Origin: Bacillus australimaris
Lineage (GTDB): Bacteria; Bacillota; Bacilli; Bacillales; Bacillaceae
Direction of reading: 5' to 3'
NCBI RefSeq assembly: GCF_001307105.1
Contig: NZ_LGYN01000026.1
Coordinates: forward strand, 417,813 to 481,812
Length of the DNA: 64,000 nucleotides
Shown here: in pieces, positions 16,663 to 24,654 of the stretch
Layout: each line of letters starts with the position of its first letter
How positions within the stretch are numbered: position 1 is the first letter of the stretch
Translations under genes and position numbers: made by a program
The notes under the pieces: generated by a model
Seen by the model: the letters and a program-made list of their open reading frames with translations, nothing else
Told to the model about the DNA's origin: nothing
Database searches by the model: none

Positions 16663-17703
16663 ATGATGATGACCGATGAACAAAAACATGAATTTTATCA
16701 AGCACTTATTGACAAGAATCCGCAATATGACGGCACATTCTTTGCCTGTATTAAGACAACCGGAATCTTCTGTCATGCCACATGTACGGCTAGAAAGCCC
16801 AAATATGAAAACTGTGAGTTTTTCTTTACAGCGGAGGAAGCACTGCTGGCAGGGTATCGTCCGTGCAAGCGCTGCACGCCATTAACATACCCAAACAGCA
16901 TTCCCGATGAAGTCAAAACACTCGTTTCAGCAATAGAAAAAAATCCTGAGAAACGCTGGAAAGAAGAAGACTTTCGCCAATTAGGGATTCACTCCGCTAC
17001 GGCTCGAAGAAAATTTAAAGACATTTACGGCATGACTTTTGTTCAATATGCAAGATCACGCCGAATGGGACTTGCCTTTAAAGAAATTTTGAACGGAAAA
17101 AAAGTGATCGATCAGCAGGTTAGCTTCGGCTATGATTCTTCGAGTGCATTCAATGATGCATTTACAAAAATCATGGGAAATCCACCTAAAAAAGCGCAGG
17201 TTAACATTCTCTATGCAAATTTTATTTCCACACCGGTCGGACGGATGATTAGCGTGACAGATGCCACACATGTGTACTTACTGGAATTTATGGACAGGCG
17301 TGGACTCGAAAAAGAAATTGAGACCATGAGAAAGAAGTATCATGCCCGCATTTTAGTGGGAGAAACAAACGTCCATCAGCAATTGGCAAAGGAATTGACC
17401 TTATATTTTGAAAAAAAGCTGACCCAGTTTACTGTACCACTTTCCTTACATGGCACCCCTTTTCAAATGAAGGTGTGGGACCAGCTCTCACGCATTCCTT
17501 CCGGCGAAACGAGATCCTATCGAGATCTAGCCACAAAGCTGGGCGATCCGCATTTGGTTCGGGCGGTTGGTAATGCAAATGGTGCCAATCAATTGGCGAT
17601 TATCATCCCCTGCCATCGCGTGATTCAAACAAGTGGTGAGCTCGGTGGCTATGGCGGGGGAATTGAACGGAAGAAATATTTGCTTCAGTTAGAACAGCGT
17701 TGA
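16663..17703 (+). CDS. ada: Fused Ada-type methyltransferase and activator
   Basis: A 346-residue protein combining AdaA and AdaB functions. The N-terminal zinc domain has four Cys ligands (IFCHATCTARKP and RPCKRC), one of which accepts methyl groups from DNA phosphotriesters. An AraC-type helix-turn-helix region follows (about 85-185; GYDSSSAFNDAFTKIMG). The C-terminal O6-methylguanine-DNA methyltransferase domain has the suicidal Cys in IIPCHRVI (near 317). Methylation turns the protein into an activator of its own gene. B. subtilis has separate adaA and adaB; here they are one polypeptide, as in E. coli. Start ATG 16663 has AGAGG 8 bases upstream. Confidence 0.95.
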   Translation: MMMTDEQKHEFYQALIDKNPQYDGTFFACIKTTGIFCHATCTARKPKYENCEFFFTAEEALLAGYRPCKRCTPLTYPNSIPDEVKTLVSAIEKNPEKRWKEEDFRQLGIHSATARRKFKDIYGMTFVQYARSRRMGLAFKEILNGKKVIDQQVSFGYDSSSAFNDAFTKIMGNPPKKAQVNILYANFISTPVGRMISVTDATHVYLLEFMDRRGLEKEIETMRKKYHARILVGETNVHQQLAKELTLYFEKKLTQFTVPLSLHGTPFQMKVWDQLSRIPSGETRSYRDLATKLGDPHLVRAVGNANGANQLAIIIPCHRVIQTSGELGGYGGGIERKKYLLQLEQR

Positions 17704-17711
17704 TAATAGAA

Positions 17712-17749
17712 AAAAACGGCTCTGCTTATTCGGTAAGCGAGCCGTTTTC
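17712..17749. terminator. Bidirectional terminator overlapping the acetyltransferase 3' end
   Basis: AAAACGGCTC ... GAGCCGTTTT with inner GCTTA and TAAGC pairs. The right arm and the loop encode the last residues of the convergent acetyltransferase gene. Confidence 0.88.
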
Positions 17750-18271
17750 TCCGTTACGCGTGATGCTGTATACATCAATGATTTGGTCCCATTTTGAAAT
17801 GGTTTTTTCTTTTTTCATGCCCATTTTCAAAGCAACCTTCACCGACGCTTCATTCTCAGGACGAATTAAGCTGACCATCCGTCTGACCTTCATTTCTTCA
17901 AATCCATAGGTGAGACAGCCTTTTGCAGCCTCAGAAGCGTAGCCATTTCCCCACGCCGCTTTCTTTAGCATATAGCCGATCTCAAGCTCCGTTTGCCCTT
18001 CGATGTTTTGCAGAACAATTCCGCTTTGTCCAAGGAGTTCATTTGTTTCTTTATCTTCAATAATCCATAATGACATGTGGTACATGCGGTCATTCTTTTG
18101 ATTCCATGCAATCCATTCTTTCGTCTGCTGTTCATCTTTTAAAGAGGGATAATACTTCATTACTTCTTCATCTTGGAACAGCTCATGATATAAAAATGAC
18201 GCATCTTGTTCATTCATTGTTCTCAGTTTCAGGCGCTCTGTTTCAAGCACTGTCCTTGTTTGATGAGTCAT
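17726..18271 (-). CDS. RimJ/RimL-type GNAT acetyltransferase
   Basis: A 181-residue GNAT enzyme: LETERLKLRTMNEQDA at the start, ELEIGYMLKKAAWGNGYASEAAKGCL (acetyl-CoA motif; about 95-120), and RPENEASVKVALKMGMKKEK near the C-terminus. Such enzymes acetylate ribosomal proteins, small molecules or antibiotics; the substrate here is unknown. It resembles B. subtilis YkkB in type and general location, but I do not insist on orthology. The ribosome binding site is a G-run (GGGGGGG) five bases from the ATG. It lies 16 bases downstream of the membrane protein gene and could share its transcript. Confidence 0.82.
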   Translation of the reverse strand: MTHQTRTVLETERLKLRTMNEQDASFLYHELFQDEEVMKYYPSLKDEQQTKEWIAWNQKNDRMYHMSLWIIEDKETNELLGQSGIVLQNIEGQTELEIGYMLKKAAWGNGYASEAAKGCLTYGFEEMKVRRMVSLIRPENEASVKVALKMGMKKEKTISKWDQIIDVYSITRNGENGSLTE

Positions 18272-18287
18272 TGATACCCCCCCTTAT

Positions 18288-18776
18288 TTACTTGTTAAAA
18301 ATATCTCCGAACAATCCATTGGAATCTGGGGCAAAGTAATGGAATCCCGCACCCGTTAAGCTAGCTGCCAGCGCTGTCCACATCATTAAACTGACTGTCA
18401 TCCATACCGCGACTTGCTTTCTTTTCGTTCCAAAGCTCATGCACATCAAGGCCGCTAAATGACTGCCAATGATAAAAGGACCAATGAGCGCTAATCCAGG
18501 CAGACCGTATCGTTCCCAAATTTTTCTCGCCCTCAGCTGCTTTTTCTCTCCTTTTTCATCACCATTCTCTTCTTTTCTCTTCAACCACCATGCTTTAAAC
18601 CGGTCCACAAACACAATGAGAAACAAGACTGTAAGAAAGTTGCCGATGAATCCAATCACAGCCGTTGTCACAGGATGCAGCCCGCTTAAGATTGCGAATG
18701 GAACGACACCAATCACTTCAAAAAAAGGCAAAGCAGCCAATACAAAAACGAGTACATATCCCCATACGATATCCAA
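18288..18776 (-). CDS. Small multidrug-export family membrane protein
   Basis: A 162-residue membrane protein with N-terminal hydrophobic helices (about 5-25, 30-60), a basic cytoplasmic loop (KAWWLKRKEENGDEKGEKKQLRARK, in the middle) and two C-terminal helices (about 95-145). The motif GLPGLALIGPFIIGSHLAAL is characteristic of the family named small multidrug export proteins; transport has not been shown for most members. A TTG start with GGGG 8 bases upstream fits best. Confidence 0.7.
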   Translation of the reverse strand: MDIVWGYVLVFVLAALPFFEVIGVVPFAILSGLHPVTTAVIGFIGNFLTVLFLIVFVDRFKAWWLKRKEENGDEKGEKKQLRARKIWERYGLPGLALIGPFIIGSHLAALMCMSFGTKRKQVAVWMTVSLMMWTALAASLTGAGFHYFAPDSNGLFGDIFNK

Positions 18777-18860
18777 AATCAGAACCCCTTTTCATTTTTG
18801 TCCTCTCCCCATTGTAATGATAAACACGATTCCAATTCTACATTTTTTTAGAAAAAGAAA

Positions 18861-18882
18861 AGCACACCGGATAGGATGTGCT
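18861..18882 (-). terminator. Terminator of the PadR/HAAS operon
   Basis: On the minus strand AGCACA pairs with TGTGCT and is followed by TTTTCTTTTT. The 5' arm overlaps the stop region of the HAAS-domain gene. Confidence 0.7.
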
Positions 18883-19633
18883 ACATCGTTTTTTCATTTT
18901 TCTTGTTTGCCCGGCGCAGGACCATGAGCATTAGGAATATTAAGATGACGATAGATAATAGACTTTGTAGCAGAAGCACGCTTGGTGATGTCCAGCCAAT
19001 CCATTCGAAAATGAGCTGCGGTCCGAAAAAGATGATCGGAATCAATGAAAAGACATTCGCCTTTAAGATCGCATTAAAAACAATGATACATAGCAGCATA
19101 AGCAAGATGACGCCCCATCTTTGTCCTGAAGTAAGGACAAGTAGTGGTGTACCGAGTTTTTGATCCAACAATTTGATAGTGACCATTGAAGTTAGCTGAA
19201 AGATTCCTAAGATCCAAAAATAGAGAAATGTCCGGCGGCTTGTCTGAAAGGCAGACGCTCTAAACATCACAATGATCATGATGACATTGGCCACTAAAAC
19301 GAGCGGATATCCAATCAAAGCAAACCAAGAATAGGATAAGTTTTGGCTGATTGCATCTGATAAAATCATGTAAAAAAGTGACCCAATTAAGAAAGCACTG
19401 ACGAATGGAACCCAGTCTTTATGATGTCCTGACAGCTCTTGTGCGAGTTCATCAGCATAGCTTCGCGGATCTCCGCCAAACACATCCTCCCCTGTTTTCC
19501 CGTCTTTCTCAGCCTCAACAGCATGTGTTGTCAGTTCATCCATCAGCTCATCAATTTCGTCCTCATTTTTCCCCTTTGATATGAGATAAAGTTGCAGTTC
19601 TAATAGGATGTGTCGCGTTTCTTTTGATACCAT
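18881..19633 (-). CDS. HAAS-domain integral membrane protein
   Basis: A 250-residue protein. Residues 1-68 form a HAAS-like helical domain (KNEDEIDELMDELTTHAVEAEKDGKTGEDVFGGDPRSYADELAQEL), which commonly occurs beside PadR regulators. Six or so membrane helices follow (about 76-95, 100-125, 135-155, 170-192, 195-215, 220-240), ending in a basic tail. It lies 4 bases after the PadR gene and is co-transcribed. Its role is unknown; such pairs are thought to control or form envelope stress or drug-response systems. Confidence 0.75.
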   Translation of the reverse strand: MVSKETRHILLELQLYLISKGKNEDEIDELMDELTTHAVEAEKDGKTGEDVFGGDPRSYADELAQELSGHHKDWVPFVSAFLIGSLFYMILSDAISQNLSYSWFALIGYPLVLVANVIMIIVMFRASAFQTSRRTFLYFWILGIFQLTSMVTIKLLDQKLGTPLLVLTSGQRWGVILLMLLCIIVFNAILKANVFSLIPIIFFGPQLIFEWIGWTSPSVLLLQSLLSIVILIFLMLMVLRRANKKNEKTM

Positions 19634-19637
19634 AATC

Positions 19638-19964
19638 TCACTTCCCTTTTTGTAATAAGCGGTTTACATTCTTTGAAAGCTCACTCCAGCGGGCAATAAA
19701 TGCTGTGAGCGCTTGTTCCCCGGCTTGTGTGAGCGTATAGTATTTTCTTTTTGGCCCGCTTGCTGATGCTTTTGTAACAGTGGTCACCAGCTGTTCCTTC
19801 TGCATACGCAGCAGAATCGGGTAAATACTTCCTTCACTAATTTGATCAAATCCATAATGCGCGAGCTTCTTCGTCATTTCATACCCATAAATCTCGCCTT
19901 CAGAAATGATCGATAGCAGGCAGCCTTCTAAAATTCCTTTTAGCATTTGTGTGGATGTTGTCAT
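19638..19964 (-). CDS. PadR-family transcriptional repressor
   Basis: A 108-residue PadR-type regulator (subfamily 2, short): ILEGCLLSIISEGEIYGYEMTKKL, then the winged helix ISEGSIYPILLRMQKEQLVTT and GPKRKYYTLTQAGEQAL. Two adjacent ATGs are possible; I use the one 7 bases from GGAGG. It is first in a two-gene operon with the HAAS membrane protein. The promoter in front is flanked by two identical palindromes, so autorepression is likely. Confidence 0.88.
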   Translation of the reverse strand: MTTSTQMLKGILEGCLLSIISEGEIYGYEMTKKLAHYGFDQISEGSIYPILLRMQKEQLVTTVTKASASGPKRKYYTLTQAGEQALTAFIARWSELSKNVNRLLQKGK

Positions 19965-19985
19965 CATTGTTCCTCCGATTCCAGT

Positions 19986-20040
19986 ATCTTGCATCACAAG
20001 ATAGCATCATCTTACCACACACTATCTTGTCATGCAAGAT
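19986..20040 (-). promoter_or_regulatory. PadR operon promoter with two palindromic operators
   Basis: ATCTTG-N5-CAAGAT occurs at 19986-20002 and 20024-20040, 38 bases centre to centre, and the two together form one larger inverted repeat. On the minus strand TTGCAT, 17 bases, TAAGAT is a fitting promoter: -35 inside the distal palindrome and -10 between the two. This layout predicts tight autorepression by the PadR protein. Confidence 0.8.
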
Positions 20041-20047
20041 ACTGTAC

Positions 20048-20083
20048 CAGAAAAAAATCACCGCTAAAAAGGGTGATTTTTAC
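20048..20083 (-). terminator. Terminator of ykhA
   Basis: On the minus strand AAAATCACC, loop, GGTGATTTTTTT, starting over the last codon of ykhA. Confidence 0.85.
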
Positions 20084-20601
20084 GCCCATGGTTTATCTGT
20101 GCCAAGTGCGTCAGCCAGCGCTTTACTATGCTTTCGGCGGCTTTTTCTTTCTTCTGCCCGCTGCTTCGCTGTTTGATGAAGCATGATCTCTTCCTCTGTT
20201 TCCGGCATCACTTGCGGGACTCGTTTAGGCTTCCCGTCTTCATCTAACGAGACAAATGTCAAAAATGAAGTTGCTGCAAGTCTGCGTTCTCCCGACATCA
20301 AATTTTCTTTAATGACTTTAACGAACACTTCCATAGAAGACGTGCCGACCCATGTCACATAGGATTCCAAGCATACGGACTCCTTTTGCCCAATTGGCTC
20401 TAAAAAGTCAACAGAATCCATTGAAGCTGTGACTGTTTCACTGCGGCTGTGTCTAGCTGCCGAGATGGAGGCAATGTCATCTATATAACTCATTAATTTT
20501 CCGCCAAATAAGGTTTGGTGGTTATTCGTATCGAGAGGGAATACCCTGCTGGTTTTGACAACTTTCGATTCCTTGCAGTATTTGAAATTTTCTTCACTCA
20601 T
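20080..20601 (-). CDS. ykhA: Acyl-CoA thioesterase YkhA
   Basis: A 173-residue hotdog-fold thioesterase. It has VFPLDTNNHQTLFGGKLMSYIDDIASISAARHS (residues about 18-50; catalytic Asp/Asn-His region of the BACH-like family), a central VTWVGTSSMEVFVKV strand and a C-terminal basic helical tail. It hydrolyses acyl-CoA esters in the cytoplasm. Three consecutive ATGs occur; the third (20601) has the best distance to AAGGAG. Divergent neighbour of ykgA, as in B. subtilis. Confidence 0.88.
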   Translation of the reverse strand: MSEENFKYCKESKVVKTSRVFPLDTNNHQTLFGGKLMSYIDDIASISAARHSRSETVTASMDSVDFLEPIGQKESVCLESYVTWVGTSSMEVFVKVIKENLMSGERRLAATSFLTFVSLDEDGKPKRVPQVMPETEEEIMLHQTAKQRAEERKSRRKHSKALADALGTDKPWA

Positions 20602-20780
20602 CATCATAGCTCCTTCTTGCTGTTTTCTTGGATGCGGAACGACTTTTATTAAACACTATTCTTTTAGGTTTGTCTAAACTTTTTGCTTTAGTCTCATGTG
20701 AGAGATTTTCTTTCGGAAATGTTTCAACCATGACGAGAACGAGGAATAATAGAACTATGAACGAACAAGGAGGCCATTTA

Positions 20781-21662
20781 ATGGATTCGATGAGAGCAGA
20801 GCAAGTTTACAAGATGCCGCAGTGCATGAATGAATATGACGATTTACATGAAGTCCTTTTATGCAGTCCTATTTATATGGAAATCAAACAAATTATTAAC
20901 GAAACACAGAAACATTTTGCACAAGAAAATATTTCTCAAATGAAAGCAGTTGCTCAGCATAAACAATTGATCCAGACACTAAAGGATCATCAAGTACAAC
21001 CCATCCTGCTCCCTGCGAATGAACGCTTCCCTGAGCAAGTCTTCACCCGGGATATTGGATTTACGATTGGACATACACTCTTTGTTTCAAGCATGGCCGC
21101 TCAGGTTCGGCAAGGGGAAGAACAATGCCTTAAAGAGTGGGCACAAGCAAACGGTTGGTCAGTCGTCACCCTGACAGACGGAACGATTGAAGGCGGCGAT
21201 GTGCTTGTGGATCAAACTCGTGTATTTGTTGGAACGAGCAAAAGAACCAGTCCAGCCGCCATCCATCAGCTCAAAAAAGAATTGCCGAATCACGACATTA
21301 TTCCTATTCACCTTCCTCCTCACATTTTGCATCTCGATTGTGTGATGAACATTCTGTCTCCAAATGAGATACTCATTTATCCTGAAGCGTTCAAGAAAAA
21401 GGATCTCCAGCTGCTCAAAACGCATTATGATCTGATTGAAATAAGTGAACATGAGCAATTCACACTTGGACCAAATGTTTTATCCATTGGGCAGAAAAAA
21501 GTGATCAGCTTGTCCATCAATCAACAAACTAATGCTGCATTAACCGCTCACGGGTATACCGTCATTGAAGTGGACTTTTCTGAAATCATTAAATCTGGCG
21601 GCTCTTTCAGATGCTGCACATTGCCGATTCGGCGTTCATCCACTAAAAAAGCCAGCATGTAG
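20781..21662 (+). CDS. ykgA: Dimethylarginine dimethylaminohydrolase-like protein YkgA
   Basis: A 293-residue guanidine-modifying-superfamily protein. Features: FTRDIGFTIG (about 90-100), the IEGGDVL motif (substrate acids; near 139), HLPPHILHLDCVM (catalytic His, near 183) and GGSFRCCTLPI close to the C-terminus (catalytic Cys). It should act on guanidino groups of arginine-like substrates; the true substrate in Bacillus is not known. The start at 20781 has AAGGAGG 7 bases upstream; the open frame extends 51 codons further but lacks a ribosome binding site. Its last codons lie inside a terminator hairpin. Confidence 0.82.
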   Translation: MDSMRAEQVYKMPQCMNEYDDLHEVLLCSPIYMEIKQIINETQKHFAQENISQMKAVAQHKQLIQTLKDHQVQPILLPANERFPEQVFTRDIGFTIGHTLFVSSMAAQVRQGEEQCLKEWAQANGWSVVTLTDGTIEGGDVLVDQTRVFVGTSKRTSPAAIHQLKKELPNHDIIPIHLPPHILHLDCVMNILSPNEILIYPEAFKKKDLQLLKTHYDLIEISEHEQFTLGPNVLSIGQKKVISLSINQQTNAALTAHGYTVIEVDFSEIIKSGGSFRCCTLPIRRSSTKKASM

Positions 21663-21689
21663 AACAGCTTGTCTACTTGCTGGCTTTTT
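21645..21689. terminator. Bidirectional terminator between ykgA and ykfD
   Basis: AAAAAAGCCAGCA and TGCTGGCTTTTT with inner GTAG and CTAC pairs. The left arm is part of the ykgA coding sequence. Confidence 0.88.
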
Positions 21690-21699
21690 ATGGCTTGTC

Positions 21700-22668
21700 T
21701 TATTTTCTATCATATAAATGACAGGCGACTTCATGTCCTTCCTCCACTGCTTGCAATGCTGGCTTTTTTTCCGCACACACATCCATCGCTGCAGGACATC
21801 TTGTTCGAAATACACAGCCGCTTGGCGGGTTCACTGGACTTGGAATTTCTCCTTTTAAAATAAACCTTTTGCGTTTGTCCTCTACGTCAGGATCTGGAAT
21901 GGGAATAGCAGACAGCAGGGCTTGTGTATATGGGTGAAGTGGTGTTTGATATAAGGCATCACTGCTCGTTAATTCGACGAGATGACCTAAATACATAACA
22001 CCGATCCGGTCGCTAATATATTTCACCATCGACAAATCATGTGCAATAAAGAGGAATGTTAACCCTTCCTCTTTTTGCAGTTTCTTAAGCAGATTCACAA
22101 CCTGCGCTTGAACGGAGACGTCTAGTGCAGAAATCGGCTCATCTGCCACAATAAACTTGGGCGCTAAGGCAAGTGCTCTTGCAATGCCGATTCTCTGCCT
22201 CTGCCCTCCGCTAAATTCGTGCGGATAGCGGGTGGCAAAGTCATAGCTTAGTCCTACCGCTTCGAGCAGTTCTTTCACACGGGCAATCCTTTTCTTTTGA
22301 CTGCCATAAAGCTGATGAATTTCCATTGGCTCCAGCATAATATCTTTTACAGACAGCCTCGGATTTAAGGAGGAATACGGATCTTGAAACACCATTTGAA
22401 TTTGCCGGTTGAAATCAAATGAATCTTTTTTAGAAAGGTGATGAAGACTTTTTCCTTCATATAAGGCTTCACCGTCTGTTGGTTCATAAAGACGCATGAG
22501 CACTTTCCCAAGTGTCGATTTTCCGCAGCCAGACTCACCAACGAGACCAAAGGTTTCACCTTGTTTCAGCTGAAAAGAGACGCCATCCAGCGCTTTTAAG
22601 GTTCTCCCTTTAGATAGATGAAAATGTTTTTTGAGGTTGTTTACTTGTAAAAGTGGTTCAACTGCCAT
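21700..22668 (-). CDS. ykfD: Peptide ABC transporter ATP-binding protein YkfD
   Basis: A 322-residue OppF/DppF-type ATPase: Walker [16 protein letters not shown] (about 45-60), signature LSGGQ variant (FSGGQRQRIGIARAL), Walker B FIVADEPISALD, and the C-terminal oligopeptide-transporter domain with a CVFRTRCP cysteine cluster. With dppBCDE it powers uptake of murein peptides and dipeptides. The start follows GGAGGAGCGATC. It is the last gene of the dpp-ykf operon. Confidence 0.93.
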   Translation of the reverse strand: MAVEPLLQVNNLKKHFHLSKGRTLKALDGVSFQLKQGETFGLVGESGCGKSTLGKVLMRLYEPTDGEALYEGKSLHHLSKKDSFDFNRQIQMVFQDPYSSLNPRLSVKDIMLEPMEIHQLYGSQKKRIARVKELLEAVGLSYDFATRYPHEFSGGQRQRIGIARALALAPKFIVADEPISALDVSVQAQVVNLLKKLQKEEGLTFLFIAHDLSMVKYISDRIGVMYLGHLVELTSSDALYQTPLHPYTQALLSAIPIPDPDVEDKRKRFILKGEIPSPVNPPSGCVFRTRCPAAMDVCAEKKPALQAVEEGHEVACHLYDRK

Positions 22669-22681
22669 GATCGCTCCTCCT

Positions 22682-23575
22682 CTAGCTTGGTAAATACCGC
22701 CTTGCACCTGCCCATTCCTTTTCATACGAAGTACCAAAAAGGGCAAGAAGCTCAATTTGTCTGCCGGTTTTAGGCGAATGAAGCATCTTCCCGTCCCCAG
22801 CGTAGATCCCTACATGGCGGACCGCTCCCTTTCCGTTTTCATTTGCAAAAAACAGCAAGTCGCCTGGTTCTAAATGGCTTGATGTCACCGGAGTTCCCTG
22901 AACTGCTTGGTCACTTGCGTCTCTCGGTAAAAGATATCCACATGCTTTGTACATGCTGTAAGCAAACCCTGAACAATCATATCCAAAACTGCTCATGCCT
23001 CCCCATAAATACGAAAGACCAATAAATTGCTTTCCTGCGTCTACGACATCTTTGCCAGTTGCAGAGAAAGCTTGCGAAACCGGGCGCACATCCGCTTTGT
23101 TGATTTCTCTCATACCTACTGGGGTCACAACATGAAATTGATCATCTGTTTCTTTGGCTGCTGCCAGCTCTGTTAAAAAACTAATCTCCCTATCTGGTTC
23201 CCCGTTTTGATATAGGATGGCTTTTTTCTGATAAACGATAAGAGATGCAGCGGACGCACTTTCCTCTGTTACTTGCTTTAATTGTTTCGCAGGTATATAG
23301 CCAGGGTAGCCTTGCGGGTGTTTCCGGCTGGCTTGCTGCGGAATGACGACTTTCACCCAGCCATCCGCCTCTTCTAATCCAATCACTCGTTCGCCAAGCA
23401 ATACTTGCGATTGGATCAAATTTTCTTCACATAGAGCCAATTTTTCTTCATATGTTTGCTCGTCAATCCACTCGTTGATGTTGATGGAATCCTGAAGTAC
23501 CTTTCGATCGATGTCTCTCGGCGACTGCGGCGTTGTCCATATGTTAGCGACCGGAACCTTTGATTCATATATCAT
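22682..23575 (-). CDS. ykfC: Gamma-D-glutamyl-L-diamino acid endopeptidase YkfC (NlpC/P60)
   Basis: A 297-residue cytoplasmic cysteine peptidase with no signal peptide. Two N-terminal SH3b-like domains (about 1-170) precede an NlpC/P60 domain with catalytic Cys in GYDCSGFAYSMY (near 200) and His in RHVGIYAGDGKMLH. YkfC cleaves L-Ala-gamma-D-Glu from murein peptides, supplying the substrate of YkfB. The start ATG overlaps the ykfB stop; a GTG one codon upstream is also possible. Confidence 0.93.
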   Translation of the reverse strand: MIYESKVPVANIWTTPQSPRDIDRKVLQDSININEWIDEQTYEEKLALCEENLIQSQVLLGERVIGLEEADGWVKVVIPQQASRKHPQGYPGYIPAKQLKQVTEESASAASLIVYQKKAILYQNGEPDREISFLTELAAAKETDDQFHVVTPVGMREINKADVRPVSQAFSATGKDVVDAGKQFIGLSYLWGGMSSFGYDCSGFAYSMYKACGYLLPRDASDQAVQGTPVTSSHLEPGDLLFFANENGKGAVRHVGIYAGDGKMLHSPKTGRQIELLALFGTSYEKEWAGARRYLPS

Positions 23576-24654
23576 CACGAGACTCCTTTCACACCTTGAA
23601 TGCCTAACCCATGATGCAGTGGTAAAAATATATCTTTTCCTTTGTACACGATTCCTCCGTCTATCATGTCCTCTTTCAACATAAGCGGGGCATCAAAATC
23701 GCAGCGGGTGATATTCGGCTGGCTTGCGGCGAAATGTGCGGCTGCTGTAATGCCAAGCTTTGACTCAATCATACTTCCAACCATGCACTTTACCCCGTAC
23801 GCTTCGGCTAGGGCATTGATTTTTAATGCTTCTTTTATGCCGCCTGATTTCATTAATTTTAAATTGATCAGATCACAGCTTCTCGTTTCAAGCACTTTGA
23901 TTGCATCATGGAAACTGAAAATGCTTTCGTCTGCCATAATCAATGTATCGGTTGCTTCCGTCACACGGCGCAGTCCTTCAATATCTTCTTTTGGCACTGG
24001 CTGTTCTACTAATTCGATATTCATCGCTTCCATTTTTCGAATGGCGATGATCGCTTCCTTCCACGTCCAGCCCTGGTTTGCGTCGAGCCTGATCTGAATA
24101 TCTGGCCCGACTTTTTCTCGAATCCGCTTGATCCGCTGAATATCCGTGTGTATGTCATCTTTTCCTACTTTAATTTTCAACGTCTGAAATCCTTCAGCTG
24201 CGTATTGCTTCGCATCTTCTGCCATCTCAAGCGGCCGGTTTACACTGACCGTATAGTCGGTTTCGAGCTGATGACGATATCCGCCAAGGTATTGATAAAG
24301 CGGAAGCCCTGCCTGCTTCGCTAAGCCATCATAAAGGGCCATATCAATCGCTGCCTTTGCGCTTGTGTTGTATGCGAGCACGCGGGTCATAGCGGAAAAG
24401 ATTTGTTCATACTCTGTCAAGGAAGCCCCAAGCAAAATCGGTCTGATTACTTCACAGATGGCATAGTCAATGCTTTCCAGTGTTTCTCCTGTAATCACCG
24501 AGGTGGGGACTGCTTCTCCGTAGCTGACATCACCTTGATCATATGTGATGATGACGATCAGAGATGCTGCGTCATACACCGTTCTTAAAGCGGTTTTAAA
24601 AGGCTTTTTTAGCGGCACACTCGTTCTGCATGTACGAACATCCACAATTTTCAT
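23575..24654 (-). CDS. ykfB: L-Ala-D/L-Glu epimerase YkfB
   Basis: A 359-residue enolase-superfamily enzyme that converts L-Ala-D-Glu to L-Ala-L-Glu. Barrel motifs are clear: TLKIKVG (the KxK pair, near 160), DANQGW (metal ligand Asp), ELVEQPVPKEDIEGL, MADESIFS, and the final Lys in LKLMKSGG. The start ATG 24654 (MKIVDVRTCR) overlaps the ykfA stop by ATGA; the 70 preceding open codons lie inside ykfA and are not translated here. Confidence 0.95.
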   Translation of the reverse strand: MKIVDVRTCRTSVPLKKPFKTALRTVYDAASLIVIITYDQGDVSYGEAVPTSVITGETLESIDYAICEVIRPILLGASLTEYEQIFSAMTRVLAYNTSAKAAIDMALYDGLAKQAGLPLYQYLGGYRHQLETDYTVSVNRPLEMAEDAKQYAAEGFQTLKIKVGKDDIHTDIQRIKRIREKVGPDIQIRLDANQGWTWKEAIIAIRKMEAMNIELVEQPVPKEDIEGLRRVTEATDTLIMADESIFSFHDAIKVLETRSCDLINLKLMKSGGIKEALKINALAEAYGVKCMVGSMIESKLGITAAAHFAASQPNITRCDFDAPLMLKEDMIDGGIVYKGKDIFLPLHHGLGIQGVKGVS

